This document shows positions 49,066 to 58,063 of a stretch of 58,661 bases of DNA, in pieces. Where the stretch lies: NCBI GenBank assembly GCA_000830255.1, contig JQIT01000015.1:1-58661 (forward strand), written 5' to 3'. The position numbers were made by a program, and so were the translations under genes. The notes under the pieces were generated by a model. It saw only the letters and a list, made by a program, of their open reading frames with translations, had not been told where the DNA came from and did not search any database. Every line of letters begins with the position of its first letter. The stretch's first letter is position 1. This DNA comes from Sulfuricurvum sp. PC08-66 (GTDB lineage Bacteria > Campylobacterota > Campylobacteria > Campylobacterales > Sulfurimonadaceae).

Positions 49066-50397
49066 ATGGTAGAACGCTACGCGCGTAAGATAATGAGTGA
49101 CAAATGGACGATGCAAGCCAAATACCAAGCGTGGTTGGATGTCGAAAAAGCGGTGGTGGTAGCGTGGAATAGACTAGGACTTATTCCCGATGAAGATGCC
49201 CAAAAAATTCTCAAAAATGCGACCTTTAGCGTCGAGCGTATCGATGAAATCGAGGCAAAAACCAAGCACGATTTGATAGCCTTTACGACGTCGGTTTCTG
49301 AGAGTTTGGGGGCGGAGAGTCGATGGTTTCACTACGGTATGACCAGCTCCGATACCGTCGATACCGCTGTGGCGCTACAGATGCGCGATTCACTCTCTCT
49401 CATTATCGAGGATGTCCGCAAGGTCATGGAGTCTATCAAGGTGCGTGCGATGGAGCACAAAATGACGCTCATAGTGGGGCGCAGTCACGGTATACATGGC
49501 GAGCCTATTACCTTTGGTCTGGTGCTTGCGGTGTGGTACGACGAGATGGCGCGACATCTACAACATCTCGAAGAGACGATGAAAGTCATCGCAGTGGGGC
49601 AAGTCTCTGGCGCGATGGGTAACTTCGCTCATGCGCCCCTAGAGCTAGAGGAGTATGCGTGTGAGGCGTTGGGTCTCTCACCTGCGCCTGCCTCCAATCA
49701 AGTCATTCAACGCGACCGCTACGCACGTTTGGCTACAGCATTGGCACTTTTGGCTAGCTCTATCGAGAAGTTCGCGGTGCAAATTCGCCACTGGCAACGT
49801 ACCGAAGTCTATGAGGCAGAGGAGTATTTCAGCGAGGGGCAAAAAGGCTCTAGCGCGATGCCACACAAGCGCAATCCTATCTTGACCGAAAATATCACGG
49901 GACTTGCACGTATCATCCGTGCCTACGCCGTCCCCGCGATGGAAAATGTCGCACTGTGGCATGAGCGTGACATCTCACACAGCTCTACAGAGCGCTTTTG
50001 GCTCCCTGACGCCTTTATCACCACCGATTTTATGCTCAACCGCTTTGAGGGTGTCATCTCCAAACTTCTCGTCTACCCCAAAAACATGATGAAAAACCTC
50101 AACCTCACGGGGGGGTTGGTCTTTTCACAACGTGTATTGTTGGAACTCCCTTTGCAGGGAGTGAGTCGTGAAGATGCCTACATCATTGTGCAACGCAACG
50201 CCATGAAGGTGTGGGAGTCTCTGCAACAGGGCAAACCTGCGCTCAATGAGAAGGGTGAGTCGCTTTATTTGCAATATCTGTTGGCGGATGAGGAGCTGTT
50301 TGCCAAGCTAGGTGAGGAGAAAATCCGCGCCTGCTTCGACTACAGCTATTACACCAAAAACGTTGACAAAGTTTTCGCGCGCGTCTTCAAACATTAA
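49066..50397 (+). CDS. purB: adenylosuccinate lyase
   Basis: A 443-residue enzyme that removes fumarate from SAICAR and from adenylosuccinate in purine synthesis. The signature GSSAMPHKRNPILTENI is intact with the catalytic Ser, and ESRWFHYGMTSSDTVDTAVA, GRSHGIHGEPITFGLVLAVW and HERDISHSSTERFWLPDAFI match the family. Length is normal. AAGGACGG precedes the ATG. nrdA follows after 23 bases on the same strand, linking purine supply with deoxynucleotide synthesis. Confidence 0.97.
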   Translation: MVERYARKIMSDKWTMQAKYQAWLDVEKAVVVAWNRLGLIPDEDAQKILKNATFSVERIDEIEAKTKHDLIAFTTSVSESLGAESRWFHYGMTSSDTVDTAVALQMRDSLSLIIEDVRKVMESIKVRAMEHKMTLIVGRSHGIHGEPITFGLVLAVWYDEMARHLQHLEETMKVIAVGQVSGAMGNFAHAPLELEEYACEALGLSPAPASNQVIQRDRYARLATALALLASSIEKFAVQIRHWQRTEVYEAEEYFSEGQKGSSAMPHKRNPILTENITGLARIIRAYAVPAMENVALWHERDISHSSTERFWLPDAFITTDFMLNRFEGVISKLLVYPKNMMKNLNLTGGLVFSQRVLLELPLQGVSREDAYIIVQRNAMKVWESLQQGKPALNEKGESLYLQYLLADEELFAKLGEEKIRACFDYSYYTKNVDKVFARVFKH

Positions 50398-50420
50398 TTT
50401 CACTAAGGAGCATGAATAGC

Positions 50421-52784
50421 ATGGTAGTTACAAAACGCAACGGTCGCCAAGAGCCACTCGATATCACCAAAATCCAAAAATACACCTCTGCCGCAGTCAA
50501 GGGGCTTAGCAATGTCTCTCAAAGTGAATTGGAAGTAGATGCACAGATACAGTTTCGCGATGGTATCACCACCGAAGAGATTCAAAAGACGCTTATCAAA
50601 ACCGCAGTCGATAAAATCGATATCGATAGACCCAACTGGACCTTCGTAGCGGCACGCCTCTTCCTCTACAATCTCTACCATATGGTATCGGGCTACTCAG
50701 GCTATATCACGCTCCAAGAGTATTTTGAGCGCGGCGAAAAAGAGGAGCGCATCATCGTAGGGCTCAAAGACCGTTACGATTTGCAAGACCTCAACAACTA
50801 CATTGTGCCTGAGCGCGATATGCTTTTTAACTACCTCGGGGTCAAGACACTCTACGACCGCTATTTGCTCAAAGATACGCGCAATAAACCCATCGAGCTA
50901 CCGCAACATATGTTTATGGGTATCGCAATGTTCTTGGCGCAAAACGAAAAAGAGCCGCAAGTATGGGCGAAAAAATTCTATGACATGCTCTCCAAATTTG
51001 AAGTCATGGCGGCTACTCCTACGCTATCTAATGCTCGCACACCACGTCATCAGCTGAGCTCTTGCTACATCGGAAGCACGCCTGACAATATCGAAGGTAT
51101 CTTCGATGGCTACAAAGAGATGGCGTTGTTGTCCAAATTCGGTGGCGGAATCGGCTGGGATTGGAACCAAGTACGCGGTATGGGAAGCTCTATCAACGGC
51201 TACAAAAATGCCGCTGGTGGAACGGTGCCCTTCTTGAAAATCACCAATGATATCGCTATTGCAGTGGACCAATTGGGTACACGCAAAGGTGCCATCGCCG
51301 TCTACATCGAGCCGTGGCATATCGATATGAACAACTTTTTGGATTTGAAAAAGAACTCAGGCGAAGAGCGCCGTCGTGCACATGACCTCTTTCCTGCATT
51401 GTGGATAAATGACCTCTTTATGAAGCGCGTCAATGCCGATGAGATTTGGACACTTTTCGACCCCCTCGATTGTCCAGAGCTCTCGCAATTGCACGGTGAT
51501 GCGTTTGAAAAACGCTATTTGGAGTTAGAGCGCGACGAATCGATTTTACGCGAAAAGGTCAAAGCCAAAGAGTTGTGGAAACGTATCTTGACCTCCTATT
51601 TTGAGAGCGGTAGCCCCTTTTTGTGTTTCAAAGATACTGCCAACCGTGCCAACCCCAACAATCACAAGGGCATTATTCGCTCCTCTAATTTGTGTACCGA
51701 AATCTTTCAAAATACGGCGCCCAACCGCTACAAAATCCTCGTCAAATTTGATGATGGTAGCACCGTAAGCTACGAAGAGGAGGAGTTGGTCAAGGTCGAT
51801 TCGGGTGTCACGCGCAAAGCCAAACATATCTCTGCTCTGGATAGCATCGGTGGCAAGAGTATCTACATCGTCGAAAAAGAGAAAATCGATGGCGATACTG
51901 CGGTGTGTAACCTCGCTTCAGTGAATCTCTCTCGTGTACATACCAAAGAGGATATCGAGCGCATCGTGCCTGTAGCGATTCGTATGCTCGATAATGTCAT
52001 CGATTTGAACTTCTATCCTCTGGAAAAGGTCAAAAAGACCAACCTCAAAAGCCGCTCTATCGGGCTAGGTATCATGGGTGAGGCACAGATGTTGGCTGAA
52101 GCTCGTATTAGCTGGGGTACGCAAACGCACTTTGACAAAGTCGATGAGATTATGGAGATGGTTTCATACAATGCGATTAAAGCTTCAAGTGACCTAGCTA
52201 TCGAGAAGGGTAAATATGCCGATTACGAAGGCTCCAAATGGAGTCAAGGTATCTTGCCCATGGATCACGCCAATGCCGAAGTGGCAAAATTGGTAGACCG
52301 TGGTGGGCTTTTTGGTGGGCTGTATGATTGGGATGCCTTGCGCAAAAAAGTCCAAAAAGATGGCATGCGCAACGGCTATCTCATGGCGATTGCCCCAACA
52401 TCCTCTATCTCTATCCTCGTAGGTACGACCCAAACGGTCGAGCCTGTTTATAAGCGCAAATGGTATGAGGAGAACCTCTCTGGACTTATCCCTGTGGTCG
52501 TGCCCAACCTCAACCCTGACACATGGGCGTACTACCAACCCGCCTACGAAGTCGACCAAATCGACATCATCAAAGCCGCCTCGATTCGTCAAAAGTGGAT
52601 AGACCAAGGTCAAAGTATCAATATCTTTATCTCACTCGATAAAGCAAGCGGCAAATACCTCAACCAAATCTACACCGCCGCATGGAAATATGGTCTCAAA
52701 TCGACCTACTACCTACGCGGACAATCGCCTGAAGCGGTCGCTGAAACACAAGACAGAAGTCAGGAGTGTATCGGCTGTCAATAA
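50421..52784 (+). CDS. nrdA: class I ribonucleoside-diphosphate reductase large subunit
   Basis: The large subunit reduces ribonucleotides to deoxyribonucleotides. An ATP-cone (VVTKRNGRQEPLDITKI) begins the protein; SSCYIGSTPDN, SNLCTEI and AVCNLASVNLSRVH carry the catalytic Cys residues, and ECIGCQ at the end holds the redox pair. The two catalytic Cys in the middle are 71 residues apart, about 48 more than in E. coli, because of an inserted segment around 51740-51890. I prefer ATG 50421 (AGGAG ten bases upstream) over 50412, where it is one base away. No nrdB in the window. Confidence 0.96.
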   Translation: MVVTKRNGRQEPLDITKIQKYTSAAVKGLSNVSQSELEVDAQIQFRDGITTEEIQKTLIKTAVDKIDIDRPNWTFVAARLFLYNLYHMVSGYSGYITLQEYFERGEKEERIIVGLKDRYDLQDLNNYIVPERDMLFNYLGVKTLYDRYLLKDTRNKPIELPQHMFMGIAMFLAQNEKEPQVWAKKFYDMLSKFEVMAATPTLSNARTPRHQLSSCYIGSTPDNIEGIFDGYKEMALLSKFGGGIGWDWNQVRGMGSSINGYKNAAGGTVPFLKITNDIAIAVDQLGTRKGAIAVYIEPWHIDMNNFLDLKKNSGEERRRAHDLFPALWINDLFMKRVNADEIWTLFDPLDCPELSQLHGDAFEKRYLELERDESILREKVKAKELWKRILTSYFESGSPFLCFKDTANRANPNNHKGIIRSSNLCTEIFQNTAPNRYKILVKFDDGSTVSYEEEELVKVDSGVTRKAKHISALDSIGGKSIYIVEKEKIDGDTAVCNLASVNLSRVHTKEDIERIVPVAIRMLDNVIDLNFYPLEKVKKTNLKSRSIGLGIMGEAQMLAEARISWGTQTHFDKVDEIMEMVSYNAIKASSDLAIEKGKYADYEGSKWSQGILPMDHANAEVAKLVDRGGLFGGLYDWDALRKKVQKDGMRNGYLMAIAPTSSISILVGTTQTVEPVYKRKWYEENLSGLIPVVVPNLNPDTWAYYQPAYEVDQIDIIKAASIRQKWIDQGQSINIFISLDKASGKYLNQIYTAAWKYGLKSTYYLRGQSPEAVAETQDRSQECIGCQ

Positions 52785-52795
52785 GGAAGCATAGC

Positions 52796-53656
52796 ATGCG
52801 AATTTTTGCCCTACTACTTGTTGCGCTCCCCTCTTTGTGGGGTGAAATCGTATGGACCCAAGAGATGCGCAAATCGGGGCTTCGCGACCCTTTTGAACTA
52901 GCTCTTCAATACACTGCCTACGAAAAAACCTTAGAGCTTGCCAATGGCGGCGATGCCGATGCCAAATACAAAATGGGCGAGTATTATGAGCAGGGGTTCG
53001 CCACCGATATCAACATCGAAAAGGCGGCACGCTGGTATCAAAGTGCCGCAGAGGTGGGGCATATCGAGGGTGCCAAAAAAATCGGTCGTATGTATGAAGA
53101 GGGTGTTGGCGTAGCCAAAGATAGCTACAGCGCCTTCAAGTGGTACAAGGTCGCCGCGGATAAGGGCGACACTGCGGCTATGAGCATGCTAGGGGATTTG
53201 CTGCTCTTTGGGGCGATGCAAGTGCGTGACTACAAAGAGGCACTGCGTTGGTATGAGTTAGCCGCCAAAGCGGAGAATCCCAACGCCATTCGCAATATGG
53301 GCACCATGTATGCCACAGGCAGAGGTGTGACCAAAAACAGCAAAAAAGCGCTGGAGTTGTATCTCAAAGCGGCTGAAATGGGCGATGCCAAAGCGCAGTA
53401 CAATTTGGGGGTGTCGCACCTCAAAGGGTGGGGTGTGGAAATCGATGTCGCGCAGGGGCTTCGATGGCTGGTGCGTGCTAGTGAAGGTGGACATGCCGAT
53501 GCCAAATGTATCCTAGCCAATCGCTACGCCGCAGGCGATGGTGTAGAACGTGATATCAAAATGGCAACGCGTTTAGCCGATGAGGGAAATAAACTCGGGG
53601 GGCTTTTTTGCAAAGAGGTGTGGATGGCGTTCAAACTCTATGAGGTTACGCCGTAG
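52796..53656 (+). CDS. exported Sel1-repeat protein
   Basis: A 286-residue protein with a signal peptide (RIFALLLVALPSLWGEI) and about six Sel1-type repeats of 36 residues, for example AKYKMGEYYEQGFATDINIE, AKKIGRMYEEGVGVAKDS and AQYNLGVSHLKGWGVEID. Such helical repeats mediate protein contacts in the periplasm; in Campylobacterota similar proteins include the Hcp cysteine-rich group, but this one lacks their paired Cys. The ATG at 52796 has AAGGAAG upstream. It follows nrdA by 11 bases. Confidence 0.92.
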   Translation: MRIFALLLVALPSLWGEIVWTQEMRKSGLRDPFELALQYTAYEKTLELANGGDADAKYKMGEYYEQGFATDINIEKAARWYQSAAEVGHIEGAKKIGRMYEEGVGVAKDSYSAFKWYKVAADKGDTAAMSMLGDLLLFGAMQVRDYKEALRWYELAAKAENPNAIRNMGTMYATGRGVTKNSKKALELYLKAAEMGDAKAQYNLGVSHLKGWGVEIDVAQGLRWLVRASEGGHADAKCILANRYAAGDGVERDIKMATRLADEGNKLGGLFCKEVWMAFKLYEVTP

Positions 53657-53663
53657 CGTAACC
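53644..53663. terminator. terminator between convergent genes
   Basis: GGTTACGC (53644-53651), loop CGTA and GCGTAACC (53656-53663) form a perfect 8-base stem over the stop of the Sel1 gene, between two converging genes. The T run afterwards is weak, so the efficiency is uncertain. Confidence 0.6.
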
Positions 53664-53671
53664 CTTGTGTG

Positions 53672-54001
53672 TTAATGCGTAGGGATTTTGACCTGCTCTT
53701 TGGCAGTGTCGACACCCTCTTTTATCTCTTCGATGGCTTTGTCGGCGAGCTCTTTGCCCTCTTCGACAGCCTTCTCTTTTACTTCATCGAGGGTTTGAGT
53801 CGCCTCTTCTTTCAACTCATTGAGCGTTTGGTTCTCTTTGACGCTTTGGGTGATATTCTCTTTTTGGTTCTCATCGAGGACAAAAAACCACAATCCACCT
53901 CCGACTAGAAGTGCCAAAAGCAAGAAAAGTTTTATCTGCTTGATGAGAAATCCCACCACGATTACACCTGCTACTACTGCACCTAACGTTACATAATCCA
54001 T
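53672..54001 (-). CDS. small membrane protein with acidic coiled tail
   Basis: A 109-residue protein. Two adjacent membrane helices (VTLGAVVAGVIVVGFLI and LFLLLALLVGGGLWFFVL) are followed by a 60-residue highly charged helix (ENQTLNELKEEATQTLDEVK, EEGKELADKAIEEIKEG) rich in Glu and Lys, probably coiled. No known family. It is the last gene of a three-gene minus-strand operon with a methyltransferase and an ArsR-type regulator; function unknown. Confidence 0.7.
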   Translation of the reverse strand: MDYVTLGAVVAGVIVVGFLIKQIKLFLLLALLVGGGLWFFVLDENQKENITQSVKENQTLNELKEEATQTLDEVKEKAVEEGKELADKAIEEIKEGVDTAKEQVKIPTH

Positions 54002-54003
54002 TG

Positions 54004-54621
54004 CTACTCCTTTTGAATAATAAGACGCACAACACTGGCATCACCTTGATGACCCCATCCTTCGTCAAGGAGGGTAATCTCTTCGGTGAGTTGGATTATA
54101 GCACAGGGGTGTTGGGCAAAAAGCATCTCCAAATCGCGTGGATTGTAGAGCATCTCTAAATCCTTGGGACCTCCGCTGGTGAAGCCTCCGAGGAGCTGAT
54201 TTTGGCTAAAAGACTCCATGATGATGACCCCTTTGGGACGCAATGCCGCAAGTGCACGTGTGAATGTTTGGGTGCGTAGGGGTTGGGGCAGATGAATGAA
54301 GCTAGCCACAATGGCATCGTAGTGCTCTTGCGGCTCCCAATGGTGCAAATCCATGTGCAACGTTCGCAGTGCCACACCCAAGGCTTGGGCGCGTTGGGCG
54401 GCTTTGGCAAGACCAATATCGCTAGCATCGATAGCGGTGACGTGGTGTCCCAATTGCGCTAGGTGAATGGCATTGCGCCCTTCACCCTCTGCTAGGCACA
54501 AAACATGCGATTGGGGCGCCAATCGATGCGCTTGCGAAGCGATAAAAGCGTTGGGGTTTTGACCGTACATCCACCCCTCCTTGCCAAAGCGTTCGTTCCA
54601 AAAGTGGGATTGGTCGTTCAT
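54004..54621 (-). CDS. class I SAM-dependent methyltransferase (TehB-like)
   Basis: A 205-residue methyltransferase with HFWNERFGKEGWMYGQNPNA at the N-terminus, the SAM motif VLCLAEGEGRNAIHLAQLGH and DASDIGLAKAAQRAQALGV, then YDAIVASFIHLPQPLR. This resembles tellurite-resistance TehB and thiopurine methyltransferases. I chose the ATG at 54621 because AAAGGAGCC precedes it; a frame from 54705 starts in the regulator gene. It is the middle gene of an operon with an ArsR-type regulator, so it may deal with a toxic metalloid or thiol. Confidence 0.85.
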   Translation of the reverse strand: MNDQSHFWNERFGKEGWMYGQNPNAFIASQAHRLAPQSHVLCLAEGEGRNAIHLAQLGHHVTAIDASDIGLAKAAQRAQALGVALRTLHMDLHHWEPQEHYDAIVASFIHLPQPLRTQTFTRALAALRPKGVIIMESFSQNQLLGGFTSGGPKDLEMLYNPRDLEMLFAQHPCAIIQLTEEITLLDEGWGHQGDASVVRLIIQKE

Positions 54622-54634
54622 AGAGGCTCCTTTT

Positions 54635-55012
54635 TTAGTGAACTGCGACGGTTTTGGAGAAGAAGAGTTCGCGGTTTTCGTCGAAGTTGGCAACCAACGT
54701 CGCAAAACACTCTGAGAGTTGCCGAATCGTCTCGATATTGGGCTCGACGTAGACTTTGTTCCCCTTTTTTTCTAGGGTAATGATTTGCGCCTCTTTGAGC
54801 TCTTTGAGGTGGGCAGAGATAGTAGGCAGAGAGAAATTGAAGTGTTCAGCAATCGTGGTGACGCACGTGGCAATGGGGTTTACCTCTACGCCTGCTTGCT
54901 TTTTGTCCAATGAGCAGGTGTAGCCCCCCGTAAAGACATTTTTGAAAATCAAAAAGCGCGTTTCGTTGCCGAGCGCCTTGAAGATTTTGAGTTTTTCTTG
55001 CATTGTCAACAT
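54635..55012 (-). CDS. ArsR-family winged-helix regulator with two Cys
   Basis: A 125-residue repressor. The winged helix shows MQEKLKIFKALGNETRFLIF, the recognition helix FNFSLPTISAHLKELKEAQI and the wing ITLEKKGNKVYVEPNIET. Two Cys (in YTCSLD, and in IATCVTTI) could sense a metal, metalloid or persulfide. It is the first gene of the minus-strand operon and is divergent from the DsrE gene; the palindrome at 55089-55100 is the likely operator. ATG at 55012 or 55003. Confidence 0.85.
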   Translation of the reverse strand: MLTMQEKLKIFKALGNETRFLIFKNVFTGGYTCSLDKKQAGVEVNPIATCVTTIAEHFNFSLPTISAHLKELKEAQIITLEKKGNKVYVEPNIETIRQLSECFATLVANFDENRELFFSKTVAVH

Positions 55013-55088
55013 AGAGACCCTTGATGCAGTAGTGCACGAAGTATAACACAGCAGAGGTTCAATGGGTTGAAAGCAAAAGTATTTAGGT

Positions 55089-55100
55089 AATTAGCTAATT
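55089..55100. promoter_or_regulatory. palindrome, probable operator of the ArsR-type regulator
   Basis: AATTAGCTAATT is a perfect 12-base palindrome, extended imperfectly by GTAA/TTTAC. It lies midway between the divergent regulator (start 55012) and the DsrE gene (start 55160), where an ArsR repressor would control both. Confidence 0.55.
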
Positions 55101-55125
55101 TACATATTTTTTACACTTCATTGCT

Positions 55126-55131
55126 TATAAT
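55126..55131 (+). promoter_or_regulatory. -10 box before the DsrE gene
   Basis: TATAAT at 55126-55131 lies 29 bases before the DsrE-family start, with TTTACA at 55099-55104 overlapping the palindrome. The spacing of 21 bases is long for a -35. Confidence 0.45.
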
Positions 55132-55159
55132 GGCTACCAATCAATTCAAAGGAGTCGTT

Positions 55160-55627
55160 ATGAAACAGTGGATAGTGGCGCTACTGCTCGTCGTGGGCAT
55201 GGCATGGGCAAACGAGGAGGGCAACCGTGTGGTTTTTGACCTCAAAACAGGAGATATTGCAAGCTTTGAGCAAAAGATTCTCAAAGGGATTGCGTTTCAC
55301 AAAGCGCATTATGAGGGGAGTTTGGGTTCATTGGAGGTGGCGGTGGTGATACATGGCGATGCCTATAAATTTTTCCTCAAAAATCTCAAAAACTCTCCCT
55401 ACGCCAAAGAGAGCCAACTCGTAGCCATGCATGCAGAGCTGACCACACGTATTGCGGCGGTGGCAGAGAACTATGAGGTGGAGTTTTTGATGTGTGAAGC
55501 GACGATGCGCACCCTCAAAATCGACCCTAGTAATGTCTATGATTTTGTCAAGCTTGTCCCCAACTCGACCATCGGGCTTATCAACAAACAAAACGAGGGG
55601 TATGCATATATCCCTGCACACTATTAA
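55160..55627 (+). CDS. exported DsrE-family protein
   Basis: A 155-residue protein with a signal peptide (KQWIVALLLVVGMAWANEEG) and a DsrE-like fold: VVFDLKTGDIASFEQKILKG, LEVAVVIHGDAYKFFLKNL, AAVAENYEVEFLMCEATMRT with the typical single Cys, and KLVPNSTIGLINKQNEGYAY. Such periplasmic proteins are linked to sulfur oxidation or thiosulfate and sulfide handling. The ATG at 55160 has AAAGGAG seven bases upstream; the longer frame from 55121 crosses the -10 box. A thioredoxin-like gene follows after 17 bases. Confidence 0.88.
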   Translation: MKQWIVALLLVVGMAWANEEGNRVVFDLKTGDIASFEQKILKGIAFHKAHYEGSLGSLEVAVVIHGDAYKFFLKNLKNSPYAKESQLVAMHAELTTRIAAVAENYEVEFLMCEATMRTLKIDPSNVYDFVKLVPNSTIGLINKQNEGYAYIPAHY

Positions 55628-55644
55628 TTTCAAAAGGATCAAAA

Positions 55645-56043
55645 ATGAAAAAAGGAGTTTTGGCACTGCTCTTGGCAGGGTTTGCATGGGGTGAGGTCGA
55701 TTGGGCGACCTCCTATGAGCGTGGTCTAGCGCAAGCCAAAGAGGAGCAGAAATTGGTGATGGTGATGTTCTCCAAGGAGAGCTGCAAAGCGTGCGCCTAC
55801 ATGAAAAAAGAGGTGTTTGAACGCCCCCAAGTGGCACGCTATCTCGATGAGCACTATGTGGCAATCGAGGTCGATATTCACGACTATCCCAAGACGATGG
55901 GGTACAAAGTGATTGGTACACCGACCTTTTATTTTCTAGCGCCAGATGGGACGACACTAGGCAGTGCACTGGTGGGAAAAGCGCCTGAGAAACTCTTTTT
56001 GGATGAGTTACGCGCGGTAAAAGCGAGCTATATCAAACATTAG
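55645..56043 (+). CDS. exported thioredoxin-like protein (CKAC)
   Basis: A 132-residue protein: signal peptide (KKGVLALLLAGFAWGEVDW), then a thioredoxin domain with VMFSKESCKACAYMKKEVF and the cis-Pro region IGTPTFYFLAPDG. It belongs with SoxW-like periplasmic thiol reductases. Co-transcribed with the DsrE gene, so a role in periplasmic sulfur or disulfide transfer is likely. Compare the similar protein at 32137. AAAAGGATC precedes the ATG. Confidence 0.88.
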   Translation: MKKGVLALLLAGFAWGEVDWATSYERGLAQAKEEQKLVMVMFSKESCKACAYMKKEVFERPQVARYLDEHYVAIEVDIHDYPKTMGYKVIGTPTFYFLAPDGTTLGSALVGKAPEKLFLDELRAVKASYIKH

Positions 56044-56053
56044 CGATGTGCGC

Positions 56054-57319
56054 CTACGCTAAAAGCGTCACACAATTTTTGCCCCGTTTTTTACTCTCAT
56101 AGAGCGCATCGTCGGCTTGGCGCATGCACTCTTCGAGGGTGCTTTGGCTTCTAAAAGCACTCACTCCCAAGCTAATCGTAATATGTCCCACCGTATCGAT
56201 AGGGTAATTTTGGACACTTTGTTGGAGTGTCTGGGCGAGCGAATGGGCAGTAGCGCTGTCGTATCCATTGCAAATGACCAAAAACTCCTCTCCGCCCCAG
56301 CGCCCTGCGATGACATTGGCAGGCAGTGTCGAGGTGAGTAGGTGCGCCAAACTTGTGAGGACGTGGTCACCCACGAGGTGTCCATAGGTGTCATTAATCG
56401 CTTTGAAACTATCGATGTCTATCATGATAAGGGCGAAGGGTTTTTGCGCTTTGTGAAAGCTCTTTTCCGCCTCCAAAAGAAGTGCATTGAGCTTAGAACG
56501 ATTGGCTAGATGCGTGAGCGTATCGGTAGTAGAGAGCATTTGAAGTGTTTGGTTGGCGTTTTCCAGTGCCAAGGTGCGCTCTTGTACGCGCTCTTCTAGC
56601 ATTCGGTTGAACTCTTTGAGGGTATCGATTTGCTTTTGCTCACGTGTGTAGAGGTGGCGCAAAAGGGCATTGAACTCCTCTTTGAGCAAGGAAATTTCAT
56701 TGTTGTGCGGGAAACTTTTGGTGATGAGGCGTTTCTCTCCTAGGGCGCTTTTGATAGTAGAAATTTCTCCTGTGAGAAGCCCCAAAGGGCGTTGGAGGTA
56801 TTTGCGAAATGCCAGATAAAAGAGAAAGAGCAACGCGGCGCTTTTGATAAAGGCGTTGAGCACAAGCATGAAAAAGTTGACCTTGAGACGCTCAAAAATC
56901 GCCTGCTCATTGGAATAGAGCGTCACCGTCGCCAAAAAGATATGGGTGTTATCGAGCGTATGGTGAATATCGAAGCGGTATTGCAATGAGGTGCTTTGGA
57001 GCGCTGGGTAGTGTTCGTCCATTTTTTGGTGTAACACTCTGCCATCAGGATGCGCTATGTGCACCCCAAAGAGGAGCGGCATCGCATAAATCCCATCGGT
57101 GATGGTAGCGACCTGCTCATCGTTGAGCTCCCACAGCGCTGTATTGAGTGCAGGTTCGAAAATCGCCCCAATCGATACCAGCTCCTTTTGGATAGCGCTT
57201 TTGGCGTATTGGTACTCGATGAGGATATGTGCGAGCGTGACAACGACGGTGAGGATGAGGTAGATGCGTAGAATCGAGACCAAGAGCTGCTTGGAGAGGG
57301 AGCGGTGAAGCGTATTCAT
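56054..57319 (-). CDS. membrane diguanylate cyclase (GGDEF)
   Basis: A 421-residue protein. Membrane helix 1 (LLVSILRIYLILTVVVTL) and helix 2 (FMLVLNAFIKSAALLFLFYL) border a 120-residue periplasmic sensor; a HAMP-like linker and a coiled segment lead to the GGDEF domain with LMIDIDSFKAINDTYGHLVG and the active motif RWGGEEFLVI. No RxxD inhibitory site is visible, so product inhibition may be absent. It makes cyclic di-GMP. It overlaps no neighbour; the solute-binding gene is three bases further on the same strand. Confidence 0.94.
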   Translation of the reverse strand: MNTLHRSLSKQLLVSILRIYLILTVVVTLAHILIEYQYAKSAIQKELVSIGAIFEPALNTALWELNDEQVATITDGIYAMPLLFGVHIAHPDGRVLHQKMDEHYPALQSTSLQYRFDIHHTLDNTHIFLATVTLYSNEQAIFERLKVNFFMLVLNAFIKSAALLFLFYLAFRKYLQRPLGLLTGEISTIKSALGEKRLITKSFPHNNEISLLKEEFNALLRHLYTREQKQIDTLKEFNRMLEERVQERTLALENANQTLQMLSTTDTLTHLANRSKLNALLLEAEKSFHKAQKPFALIMIDIDSFKAINDTYGHLVGDHVLTSLAHLLTSTLPANVIAGRWGGEEFLVICNGYDSATAHSLAQTLQQSVQNYPIDTVGHITISLGVSAFRSQSTLEECMRQADDALYESKKRGKNCVTLLA

Positions 57320-57322
57320 GGT

Positions 57323-58063
57323 TTAGCGAGCCACTTCAAAATAGCGTTGACTGTATTCATCGTAAATAGCTTCGTATCGACCTGTCGCTTTGAGGTGTGC
57401 TACGCCTGCGTCAAAATCATCGCGCATCGCTTTTTCTTTGAAGGCGGCTTGGTATTGGGTGGGAGGGAAAAGCTCATAGAGGGTGTAGCGCTCTTGGGCG
57501 GTGATTTTTTTCTCTGCCAAAAGCACATGATAGTAGTAGCGAAAAATATGTCTGTCCATGACGACGACATCGGTGCGCCCTTTGACCATTCGGTAGACCT
57601 GCTGTTTTTGGTCAGCGACCTCTGTGTAGTTTTTGCCCGCTTTGTGTGTCATCGCCTCGAAGGTTTCGCCCAAATATTTGGTCGCATTTTGAAACGCGAT
57701 GAGGTGAAAATGTGCCAAATCATCGATAGAGGTAAGCGCGAGTTTGCGTTTTTCCAGAGCAAAAGCGGCATTGTGATACTGCATGAAGGGTTTGGAGTAG
57801 AACGCTTCTAGTCCCGAAGAGGTTTGGATTATCGAAGAGCCATCGACGTATCCCTCTTTGAACATCTCGATACTGCGCCCAATATTGACAAAAATAGGCG
57901 TGACCGTGTGCCCTTTGTAGGCTAGCGCCTCTTTGACGATGGTCATGACGATGCCACTACCGTCGGTAAAGACATAGGGCGGCGTGCTGTAGGAGAAGAC
58001 GATGCGTTGCTCTTTGGCAAAAAGGGACGCGACTAGCATGAGTATAAAAAAAAGTAATCGCAC
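57323..58063 (-). CDS. periplasmic solute-binding protein (SBP_bac_3-like)
   Basis: A 246-residue protein with a signal peptide (RLLFFILMLVASLFAKEQRI) and the fold of amino-acid binding proteins: VFSYSTPPYVFTDGSGIVMT, AYKGHTVTPIFVNIGRSIEM, LALTSIDDLAHFHLIAFQNA and RTDVVVMDRHIFRYYYH. No transporter genes adjoin, but the diguanylate cyclase starts three bases later, so it may act as a sensory ligand-binding partner. I chose GTG at 58063 because AAAGGGG precedes it. Confidence 0.85.
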   Translation of the reverse strand: MRLLFFILMLVASLFAKEQRIVFSYSTPPYVFTDGSGIVMTIVKEALAYKGHTVTPIFVNIGRSIEMFKEGYVDGSSIIQTSSGLEAFYSKPFMQYHNAAFALEKRKLALTSIDDLAHFHLIAFQNATKYLGETFEAMTHKAGKNYTEVADQKQQVYRMVKGRTDVVVMDRHIFRYYYHVLLAEKKITAQERYTLYELFPPTQYQAAFKEKAMRDDFDAGVAHLKATGRYEAIYDEYSQRYFEVAR

